From assembly GCA_039933315.1 (NCBI GenBank), contig JBDTOI010000092.1, forward strand, positions 1 through 15,804: a stretch of DNA of 15,804 bases, read 5' to 3'. This document shows, piece by piece, positions 1 to 6,129 of this stretch (the first letter of the stretch is position 1; each line of letters opens with the position of its first letter). This stretch comes from DASXRU01 sp039933315 (lineage in GTDB: Bacteria; Acidobacteriota; Blastocatellia; Pyrinomonadales; Pyrinomonadaceae). The notes beneath the pieces are model-generated. The model worked only from the letters and a program-made list of their open reading frames with translations, was not told where the DNA came from and ran no database searches. The translations under genes were made by a program, and so were the position numbers.

Positions 1-55
1 CCCAGGGTAGCCGAAGCGGCAACCCTGGGCTGGAGGACATAACCCCGTTGGGGTT
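1..55. repeat. Two adjacent hairpins downstream of glpD
   Basis: Bases 1-8 (CCCAGGGT) pair with 22-29 (ACCCTGGG). Inside that stem, GCCG (10-13) pairs with CGGC (17-20) around an AAG loop. A second hairpin follows, AACCCC (41-46) with GGGGTT (50-55). Both lie just beyond the leftward glpD stop codon, so they could act as a transcription or mRNA 3'-end structure. No T-tract is seen in the leftward direction. The element may continue beyond the left edge of the window. Its build resembles the dispersed palindromes elsewhere in this window, but no second copy of the sequence is present here. Confidence 0.6.
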
Positions 56-59
56 GGGA

Positions 60-1664
60 CTAACCCTGGCGCTGTACCTCTTTTCTATAATTCTCTAGCT
101 CGTCTTGCGCCCGGCTCTCCGACCACCCGAGATGTTTAAGGGCAATCTGAGCGGCAGCTAGATCATCGCCGACACCCCGCGATGGGTTCAATCCCACCAT
201 TGTGCGCCGCAGTAAACAATCCGCCAGTGTCGCCGCCATCTCCTGCGTAAACGAAAAGACCACCTCGGCCGCAATCGCATCGCCTTCGCGATTGAAGGTT
301 TCACCCAGTGAAGCATCTTGAGAAACAAGCTCGCAGAGTTCAGTTGCGCGCGTGCCGTAAATCCGCACCAGTCGTTCGCTGACGAGTGGGGAGAATGTGC
401 CAGACTCTTTGAATTCTCGTTCGATAGTATTCAGGTCCGGGCCTGCACCAGGCAGAGGGACTTTGGCGGTCGTGCATTCTGAGGGGCCCCGCCCGAGTTT
501 CTTAACAATTAGATCAACCGCCTGTTCCGCCAAACTGCGATACGTGGTGAGCTTGCCCCCGACGATCGAGAGCACGTTCTGCCACCGCGGATGCTCGCGG
601 ATAAAGTGTCGTCGAGTAATGCTCCGCTCATTCTTGTCCTCCGTGAACGGCAGGGGCCGCACCCCTGAGTAGGTGTAGAGAATACCTTCCCGGGTTAGAT
701 TCGCGTGGGGAAAAAGGCGATTGGTCTCGCGCAGGAGATAGTCGATTTCGTCCGGGTCGATCTGCACCCGATCGAGATCGTCGTTATATCGGACATCGGT
801 CGTGCCGATCAGGTATTGACCGTTCCAGGGAATTATGAAGAACGGCCGGCGATCGGTTTCAGCTTCTGTATAGAGTGCCCTCGAGGGCGCGCCGGGAAAT
901 GAAGCGACGATGATGTGGCTGCCTTTGGTGCCGCCAATTAGACGCGGCGAGCTGGCGGCCGACTGTCCCAGCACCCGATCAACCCAGGGCCCGGCGGCGT
1001 TCACAATGATCCTGGCGCGCGCGGAAAGTTTCTCTTCATTAAGCTCATTCGTGAAGTTAACGCCTGGGATCGCGCCGTCGGCGAAGAGGAAATCAGTTAC
1101 TCGTGCATAGGTGAGGGCAATCGCGCCGTGCGCGGTCGCAGAAAGCACATTCTCGAGCACGAGTCGCTCGGCAAATTCCACCTGAGCGTCGTAATAGACT
1201 GCCGCGCCATTTAGACCTTCAGGATTCAAGCCAGGCTCCTGCTGCAAAGCTTCAGCGCGCGAGAGGATGCGATGGCGAGGCAGTGTCTTGCCGAGAGAGA
1301 GCGCGTCGTACGCAATCATGCCGGTGCGGATGGTCCACAACCCTCGGCGCGCGTTTTCATAGATTGGGATGACGATCGGGAGGGGACGAACCAGGTGGGG
1401 TGCGATTGTGAGCAGGACTTCTCGTTCACGTAGAGATTCGCGTACCAGGCCAAATTCGCCATGCTCCAGATAGCGCAGCCCGCCATGAATCAGACGGGTG
1501 GACCAGCTCGAGGTGCCGCTGCCGATGTCGCCCTTATCCAGCAACAGCACTTTCAACCCGCGCATCGCCGCATCGCGCGCGATACCGGCGCCATTGATGC
1601 CCGCGCCGATGATGATCACATCGAAGGTGATCTCAGATGCATTGAACGATGTTCGATCTGTCAT
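60..1664 (-). CDS. glpD: Aerobic glycerol-3-phosphate dehydrogenase (FAD, quinone-linked)
   Basis: 534 residues, the usual length for GlpD. The enzyme oxidises sn-glycerol 3-phosphate to dihydroxyacetone phosphate at the inner membrane and passes electrons through FAD to quinone. The N-terminus carries the dinucleotide-binding GAGINGAG (residues 20-27), with an acidic residue closing the second beta strand (D43), followed by the family signature GTSSWSTRLIHGGLRYL (50-66). The substrate-domain motifs GTTDVRY and GGKLTTYR are also present, and the C-terminal helical domain is complete. The ATG at 1664 leaves about a dozen residues before the Rossmann fold, as is normal; no strong Shine-Dalgarno is visible. 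It functions with the kinase at 2945-4447 but is separated from it by an opposite-strand TPR gene. Upstream lies a nested repeat island, so any promoter sits within or beside repeat DNA. Confidence 0.95.
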   Translation of the reverse strand: MTDRTSFNASEITFDVIIIGAGINGAGIARDAAMRGLKVLLLDKGDIGSGTSSWSTRLIHGGLRYLEHGEFGLVRESLREREVLLTIAPHLVRPLPIVIPIYENARRGLWTIRTGMIAYDALSLGKTLPRHRILSRAEALQQEPGLNPEGLNGAAVYYDAQVEFAERLVLENVLSATAHGAIALTYARVTDFLFADGAIPGVNFTNELNEEKLSARARIIVNAAGPWVDRVLGQSAASSPRLIGGTKGSHIIVASFPGAPSRALYTEAETDRRPFFIIPWNGQYLIGTTDVRYNDDLDRVQIDPDEIDYLLRETNRLFPHANLTREGILYTYSGVRPLPFTEDKNERSITRRHFIREHPRWQNVLSIVGGKLTTYRSLAEQAVDLIVKKLGRGPSECTTAKVPLPGAGPDLNTIEREFKESGTFSPLVSERLVRIYGTRATELCELVSQDASLGETFNREGDAIAAEVVFSFTQEMAATLADCLLRRTMVGLNPSRGVGDDLAAAQIALKHLGWSESRAQDELENYRKEVQRQG

Positions 1665-1680
1665 ATGCGAGCTGCCGGAG

Positions 1681-1918
1681 TGTCTAAACAGGATTCACAA
1701 GATTCACAGAATAAATCTAAGAGGGCGAGTAGCATTTAGTTCGTGTGGCTTTGTGAGATTTCGTGTAGCTTCGTGGATCGTGTGCTTAGGATTCGGAGCC
1801 ATACGATCCACGAAATCACACTAACCAGCACGAAAGAACACGAAATAAGAGTTTTATGCAAAGCTCTTCATTCCGTGAACTGTTCATATCCTGTAAATCA
1901 TGTTAATCCTGTCTAACA
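1681..1918. repeat. Outer inverted arms of nested repeat island 1
   Basis: The left arm at 1681-1709 begins TGTCTAAACAGGATTCAC. Its reverse complement matches 1891-1918 (CTGTAAATCATGTTAATCC and onward) at roughly 23 of 28 positions. The arms enclose about 180 bases that hold a different, homologous repeat core (1741-1866). The left arm begins 17 bases from the glpD start. The right arm contains the ATG at 1900, which opens the longest TPR reading frame, so that ATG is probably repeat DNA and not the true start. Confidence 0.7.
1741..1866 (+). repeat. Dispersed palindromic core, copy 1 (second copy at 9909-10035, inverted)
   Basis: About 125 bases, rich in TTCGTG and CACGAA words. A central hairpin pairs 1770-1784 (TTCGTGGATCGTGTG) with 1800-1814 (CATACGATCCACGAA), 14 of 15 bases complementary plus one G-U, around a 15-base loop containing TTAGGATTCGGAG. 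The reverse complement of 9909-10035 aligns along nearly the whole length. It shares the loop and the flank AAATAAGAGTTTT followed by GCAAAGC. Two homologous copies in unrelated gaps mark a dispersed family. No open reading frame or transposase is associated. Confidence 0.8.
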
Positions 1919-1935
1919 TTTCGGCTTTGAAAACA

Positions 1936-2898
1936 ATGACAAGCATTCTGTTAATTGCCGCGCTGCTGATTAGTGTAACTGGATCGCCGGCCAACGGCGC
2001 GAAGAGCATACAAGACCGGAAGATCCCGGGCGACTTTGCCAACCGTCCGGCCCCGCCCATCTCAGCCGAAGCAAAACGAGAAATGGAATTGCGGTTGGCT
2101 GAAGCCCGAACGCGTTATGAAGCTAACCCGAAGGATCCGGACGCCATCATCTGGCTGGGGCGGCGGCTCGCCTACCTGGGCCGCTTCCGCGATTCAATCG
2201 ATGCGTACACCAAAGGCATAGCGGCGTTTCCCAAAGATGCCCGGCTCTATCGCCACCGCGGACATCGTTACATCACGCTGCGCAGGTTTGATCTCGCCAT
2301 TGACGATCTAAAGAAGGCCGCCCGGCTGATCAAGGGTCAGCCCGACCAGGTTGAGCCCGATGGCCAGCCCAATGCTCGCAATGTCCCAACCGGTACACTG
2401 CAATTTAATACTTGGTACCACCTGGGCCTGGCATATTACCTGACGGGCAAGAACAAGCAGGCTCTGGATAGCTATCGCGCCTGCCTTGAAGTCTCAAAGA
2501 ATCCTGACAGCATCGTCGCCACCACTCACTGGCTCTACATGACCCTGCGGGGGCTGAATCGCAAACAGGAGGCCGCCCGGGTTCTGGAGCCGATTCGTGA
2601 GGGAATGGATATCATTGAGAACGACGGCTACTACCGGCTGGCGTTAATGTACAAGGGTTTGCTTTCGGCCGACACGCTGCTGGCGGAAGCGTTAAAGCAG
2701 GCAGGCTCTCCGGGCTCGTACAGCATCCTCTACGGAATCGGTAACTGGCACCTCTACCACGGCCGTCGCGCGGAAGCGATGAAAATCTTTCGCGACATGC
2801 TGGCGGGAAATCAGTGGACCAGCTTTGGTTATGTCGCGGCCGAAGCGGACGTCAGACGGCAGGAGGCAGACGGCACGAAGCAGGAAAGCAGGAAGTAG
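1936..2898 (+). CDS. Secreted or periplasmic TPR-repeat protein
   Basis: 320 residues from the ATG at 1936. The frame also opens at 1900, but that ATG lies in an inverted-repeat arm. Starting at 1936 gives a clean signal peptide: MTSILLIAALLISVTGS, then PANGA as a plausible cleavage region. Positions below count from 1936. TPR helices occupy about 69-135 (WLGRRLAYLGRFRDSIDAY, then LYRHRGHRYITLRRFDLAI), about 158-190 (WYHLGLAYYLTGKNKQALD) and about 263-292 (YGIGNWHLYHGRRAEAMKIF). TPR arrays bind partner proteins; no catalytic motif is seen, so no specific role can be named. About the last 13 residues (after ADVRR) are encoded by the repeat at 2857-2942, giving a low-complexity, charged tail. 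The gene is convergent with glpK and divergent from glpD. No good Shine-Dalgarno precedes either start. Confidence 0.85.
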   Translation: MTSILLIAALLISVTGSPANGAKSIQDRKIPGDFANRPAPPISAEAKREMELRLAEARTRYEANPKDPDAIIWLGRRLAYLGRFRDSIDAYTKGIAAFPKDARLYRHRGHRYITLRRFDLAIDDLKKAARLIKGQPDQVEPDGQPNARNVPTGTLQFNTWYHLGLAYYLTGKNKQALDSYRACLEVSKNPDSIVATTHWLYMTLRGLNRKQEAARVLEPIREGMDIIENDGYYRLALMYKGLLSADTLLAEALKQAGSPGSYSILYGIGNWHLYHGRRAEAMKIFRDMLAGNQWTSFGYVAAEADVRRQEADGTKQESRK

Positions 2899-2942
2899 CC
2901 TCCTGTATTTCTTGCCTCCTGCCGTCTGCCTCCCGCCTCCTG
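2857..2942. repeat. GCAGGAGG-rich inverted repeat overlapping the TPR gene end
   Basis: The left arm 2858-2875 (GGCAGGAGGCAGACGGCA) is the reverse complement of 2920-2937 with one mismatch. Flanking words (CAGGAAG, CCTCCTG) extend the similarity. It sits between the convergent TPR and glpK genes. It supplies the TPR stop codon (2896-2898) and ends 3 bases before the glpK stop. It could work as a two-way termination structure, but T-tracts are poor. Confidence 0.65.
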
Positions 2943-2944
2943 TT

Positions 2945-4447
2945 TCAAGCCCAACCTTTGGCGCGTTCCACGGCACGGAGCCATTGCTCGTGCAGGCGCG
3001 AGCGTTCGGTTTCACGCATGCGTGGTTCGTAACGTTCGGTGATCCTTAGAGTAGCCGCGATCTCTTCCTTATTTTTCCAGAAGCCTACCGCCAGCCCCGC
3101 GAGGTAGGCAGCGCCGCACGAAGTCGTTTCCGTTATCAGCGGAACTTCAATAGGCACGCCGAGGATGTCCGCTTGAAACTGCATGAGGAAGCGATTGCCG
3201 ACGGCGCCGCCGTCAACGTGCAACGCTTTGAGCCGCGTTCCGGAGTCCTGCTCCATCGCGGCCACCACGTCGAGCGTCTGATAGCACATGCTTTCCAGCG
3301 TGGCCCGCGCCAGGTGGGCGCGGCTGGTGCCGCGCGTTATCCCTATGATTGCGCCGCGGGCGTACGCGTCCCAGTGTGGCGCGCCCAATCCTGCCAGCGC
3401 CGGCACGAAGTAGACCCCTTCATTTGAATCGAGGGACTCAGCCAGTGCCTCAGTCTCCGCGGCGTTTTCGATTATGCCGAGCCCATCGCGCAGCCACTGC
3501 ACTGCTGCGCCGGTGATGAAGACCGCGCCCTCCAACGCATAAACCACCGGCTCATTCGCGATCCCCCAGGCAATTGTTGTTAACAGTCCGGCGTTGCTGC
3601 GTACTGGTCGATTGCCTGTGTTCAGCAGCACAAACGAACCGGTTCCGTAGGTGTTCTTCGCCAGCCCTTCGCTGAAGCAGGCCTGACCAAACAAGGCCGC
3701 CTGCTGATCGCCGGCAATGCCCGAAACCGGAACGCTCTGGCCGAAAAAGACCGCTGGATCGGTCTCATGATAAACGAACGAGGAAGGCTTTACCGTTGGC
3801 AGCATTGCCGCCGGCACCTGAAGAATTCGCAGCAACTCTTCGTCCCAGCACAGATCATTGATGTTGAAGAGCAGTGTGCGCGAGGCATTTGAATAATCGG
3901 TAACATGGGCGCGGCCGCCCGTGAGTTTCCACACCAGCCAGGAGTCGATCGTGCCGAACGCGATCTCGCCCCGTTCAGCTCGCCGGCGCAGAGCTGGATT
4001 CTGATCGAGGAGCCATTTGATCTTGGTTCCGGAGAAGTATGGATCGATCACCAGACCGGTGCCGGCCCGAAAAATCTCGTCCAATCCGTCAGCCTTCAGT
4101 TGATCACAGATCGTAGCGGTGCGCCGGTCTTGCCAGACAATCGCCTTACCAATGGGTTCGCCAGTGGCCCGATCCCACAACACAACCGTCTCGCGTTGGT
4201 TAGTTATTCCGATTGCCTTAATCTGATCTGCCGTAGTCGCTGCATCGGCTAAGGCCTCCGTCACCAGGCCCAGGCTGACTCGCCAGATTTCTTCCACGTC
4301 ATGCTCCACCCAGCCAGGCTGCGGATAATGCTGAGTGAACTCGGAGTACGCGCGGCCCCGAATGTTTGCCTCATGGTCAAGCAGCAGAACTTTGGTGCCC
4401 GTGGTGCCTTGATCGATCGCCAGGATGTAACCGTTAGTCATATGCAT
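2945..4447 (-). CDS. glpK: Glycerol kinase, FGGY family
   Basis: 500 residues, the family's normal length. It phosphorylates glycerol with ATP to sn-glycerol 3-phosphate, trapping it in the cytoplasm and supplying GlpD. Visible motifs are the N-terminal phosphate loop DQGTTGTK (12-19), the glycerol-contacting NQRE (83-86) and WQDRR (105-109), the first FGGY signature around YFSGTKIKWLLD (137-148), the catalytic aspartate in GIAGDQQAALFGQ (D246), and the second FGGY region with PALAGLGAPHW. The frame opens ATG-CAT-ATG; initiation could be at 4447 or at 4441, and neither has a clear Shine-Dalgarno. No glycerol facilitator gene (glpF) is in the window. The gene is divergent from queG with 79 bases between them, where a dyad lies. 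Confidence 0.96.
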   Translation of the reverse strand: MHMTNGYILAIDQGTTGTKVLLLDHEANIRGRAYSEFTQHYPQPGWVEHDVEEIWRVSLGLVTEALADAATTADQIKAIGITNQRETVVLWDRATGEPIGKAIVWQDRRTATICDQLKADGLDEIFRAGTGLVIDPYFSGTKIKWLLDQNPALRRRAERGEIAFGTIDSWLVWKLTGGRAHVTDYSNASRTLLFNINDLCWDEELLRILQVPAAMLPTVKPSSFVYHETDPAVFFGQSVPVSGIAGDQQAALFGQACFSEGLAKNTYGTGSFVLLNTGNRPVRSNAGLLTTIAWGIANEPVVYALEGAVFITGAAVQWLRDGLGIIENAAETEALAESLDSNEGVYFVPALAGLGAPHWDAYARGAIIGITRGTSRAHLARATLESMCYQTLDVVAAMEQDSGTRLKALHVDGGAVGNRFLMQFQADILGVPIEVPLITETTSCGAAYLAGLAVGFWKNKEEIAATLRITERYEPRMRETERSRLHEQWLRAVERAKGWA

Positions 4448-4481
4448 TCAAGTTGGGGAGAGTGGGTGTTTAGAACGCCAC

Positions 4482-4507
4482 TTAGTATGCGTTGATTGGT
4501 ATACTAA
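4482..4507. promoter_or_regulatory. Dyad TTAGTAT-N12-ATACTAA in the glpK/queG divergent promoter gap
   Basis: Perfect 7-bp inverted arms at 4482-4488 and 4501-4507, 12 bases apart, in the 79-base gap between two divergent genes. The right arm also contains TATACT (4500-4505), a good -10 hexamer for queG, 21 bases before its ATG. No matching -35 is evident. The symmetry and place fit a repressor operator or overlapping -10 elements. This is inference. Confidence 0.35.
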
Positions 4508-4526
4508 AAGCCTCAACGTAATTGCA

Positions 4527-5486
4527 ATGATGACCACGGAAACAAGCGAAGATCGTTCTGTTCGGTCGGAGCAGATCAAAACGCGCGCGCGGGAGTTGGG
4601 CTTTAGCAAAATCGGTATCGTCGGCGCCGAGCCTTTGCCGGCCGCGCGGCGGCGACTGCAGGAATGGTTGCGACTTGGCTATCAGGGAGAGATGGCATGG
4701 ATGGCGCGCGATCCGGAGCAGCGCACCGATCCGCAAAAGATTCTTCCTCAAGCTCGGTCGGTCGTTGTTGTAGCACTCAATTACTATAGGCCTGAACAGC
4801 ACGTGGATGATCCGATCACCGGCAAAGTCTCGCGCTATGCCTGGGGTGACGACTATCACGACGTGGTCGGCGAAAAGCTGCGCGCGCTGCTGGAGTGGAT
4901 CAAAGGGCGATGGCCGGAAGCGAATGGCAAAGTGTGCGTCGATATCCAGCCCATGATGGACAAGGTATGGGCGGAACGCGCCGGCCTGGGCTGGATTGGC
5001 AAGCACACGAACCTGATCACGCGCGACTATGGCTCCTGGGTCTTTCTCGGCGAACTGCTGCTAAACCTTGAACTCGAATACGATGAAGCCAGGGTGGAAG
5101 ACCATTGTGGCGAATGCACACTCTGCATAGATGCCTGCCCCACTGAAGCGATTGTGGAACCTTACCTGCTCGATTCGCACAAGTGCATATCCCATGCGAC
5201 GATTGAATCGCGGGCTTCTCAGCTGCCGCTGAATGTCACAGAGAATCTCGAGGGCTGGTTCTACGGCTGCGACATCTGCCAGGACGTGTGTCCCTGGAAC
5301 CGCTTCGCTCAAATCACTGCTGAAGATCGGTTTGCGCCGCGCCCTGACAACGTGAACGTGAGGCTCCCTGATATCCTGACCTTGACCCCTGAGACTTATG
5401 CAGAGCGCTTTCGCCGCAGCGCGATGAAACGAGCTAAGCTGCCGGGCTTACAGCGCAACGCACAAGCATTATTACAGAACGAATAG
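4527..5486 (+). CDS. queG: Epoxyqueuosine reductase
   Basis: 319 residues, the length of the compact form without a C-terminal HEAT extension. It reduces epoxyqueuosine to queuosine at the tRNA wobble base, the last step of queuosine synthesis, using cobalamin and two [4Fe-4S] clusters. The first ferredoxin motif is CGECTLCIDACPTEAI (cysteines 194, 197, 200, 204). The second is C248-DI-C251-QDV-C255-PWN, with C220 as the eighth cysteine. Also visible are the cofactor-region SRYAWGDDYH (102-111) and GLGWIGKHTNL (153-163). D139 is in the place of the catalytic acid, but the usual DTGP context reads DIQP here. The C-terminal RRSAMKRAKLPGLQRNA is typical. ATG codons stand at 4527 and 4530; both are possible. 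No Shine-Dalgarno is evident. Confidence 0.94.
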   Translation: MMTTETSEDRSVRSEQIKTRARELGFSKIGIVGAEPLPAARRRLQEWLRLGYQGEMAWMARDPEQRTDPQKILPQARSVVVVALNYYRPEQHVDDPITGKVSRYAWGDDYHDVVGEKLRALLEWIKGRWPEANGKVCVDIQPMMDKVWAERAGLGWIGKHTNLITRDYGSWVFLGELLLNLELEYDEARVEDHCGECTLCIDACPTEAIVEPYLLDSHKCISHATIESRASQLPLNVTENLEGWFYGCDICQDVCPWNRFAQITAEDRFAPRPDNVNVRLPDILTLTPETYAERFRRSAMKRAKLPGLQRNAQALLQNE

Positions 5487-5530
5487 CGGTAGCGACCTGA
5501 CATTTAACAGGCGAGTTAGGTACCTGGGTG

Positions 5531-5632
5531 TTTCACGCAAAGGCGCTAAGAAGTGAAAAGCAGAAGGCGCAAAGGGTTGAGCTATTTCTTTGCGCCTTCT
5601 GTCTTTCCTTTCTTAGCGCCTTTGCGCGCACC
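5531..5632 (+). repeat. ~100-bp hairpin element, copy 1 (second copy 7701-7802)
   Basis: This is one long imperfect inverted repeat. The outer arms CGCAAAGGCGCTAAGAA (from 5536) and TTCTTAGCGCCTTTGCG (5610-5626) pair perfectly. Inner arms AGAAGGCGCAAAG and CTTTGCGCCTTCT also pair, leaving a loop near GGTTGAGCTATTT. It lies 44 bases after the queG stop. Copy 2 matches it almost base for base, in the same orientation, except that the last bases here (CGCACC) have lost pairing with the left end (GTTTCA). The fold as RNA would be very stable, so it could act as a 3' end structure for queG. Confidence 0.85.
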
Positions 5633-5635
5633 CTC

Positions 5636-6030
5636 AAGTTGACTCCCACTCACGATGGGGTCAAATTCCCAACCGGAACCCTACTGCTCCACTCAGTACC
5701 AGCGTCCCCGAAGCATGCAGAGGGATGTCCCGATTTGTTGCGGGAGTTTGTCGGACGCGCTCGGGCGAGTTTAGAAAAACCACTAAAAGGCCAGTGCAAA
5801 CGCCGTTATCGCAAACAACGCCTATGGTTGCGAGCTTTCGTTGCAATGGCATTGCGATTGATGGGATAAGGCAGTCCGGGCAAACCAGTGTGTCTTCAGA
5901 CTCATCAAAACAACCGCTGGCAGACGCATCAGAGTTAGTAGGCTACCGGCGTCCTCTCCCTTGTGAGTTTTGAAAGATAGCGTTCCGGATCGAGTAGTTT
6001 TGCGAGGGGGGAGAAGCCATCATCAGAAAA
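5636..6030. other. Non-coding interval, no recognised gene
   Basis: About 400 bases between the hairpin element and the M48 leader. Short frames on both strands have no start context or recognisable protein features and are probably chance. No tRNA-like fold, riboswitch motif or repeat copy was recognised by eye. GC content is close to the rest of the window. It could hold a decayed gene, a small RNA or a long leader of the protease gene; nothing here favours one of these. Confidence 0.4.
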
Positions 6031-6032
6031 TG

Positions 6033-6063
6033 AGCGGCGATCCCCTTCCCCGGGTTCGCCGCT
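6033..6063 (+). terminator. GC-rich hairpin with T-run, terminator or leader structure
   Basis: AGCGGCGA (6033-6040) pairs perfectly with TCGCCGCT (6056-6063) around a 15-base loop, TCCCCTTCCCCGGGT. It is followed by TATGCTTTTTG, giving a five-T run at 6068-6073 or so. It lies 66 bases before the M48 start. It may end transcription entering from upstream, or be part of the protease mRNA leader if the promoter is further left. The T-run is 5-6 bases after the stem, a little distant for a classic terminator. Confidence 0.4.
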
Positions 6064-6129
6064 TATGCTTTTTGAAGCGAACATTGTACGAGTGAGTTAA
6101 TCACGGAAAAATTCTGGAGGACGGAAAAG

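Noticed and set aside
1900..1935. Upstream ATG of the TPR gene
   Set aside because: It lies in an inverted-repeat arm and would put 12 extra residues before an otherwise ideal signal peptide. 1936 was preferred, without proof.
4448..4526. Cobalamin riboswitch before queG
   Set aside because: The gap is only 79 bases and lacks a B12-box-like sequence.
4482..5006. 174-codon - frame over queG
   Set aside because: Antisense to queG, whose iron-sulphur motifs are unmistakable; no independent evidence.
5528..5973. Short frames of 113 and 82 codons (+) and 63 codons (-) after queG
   Set aside because: The first begins within the hairpin element, none has a ribosome site, and the composition is unlike neighbouring genes.
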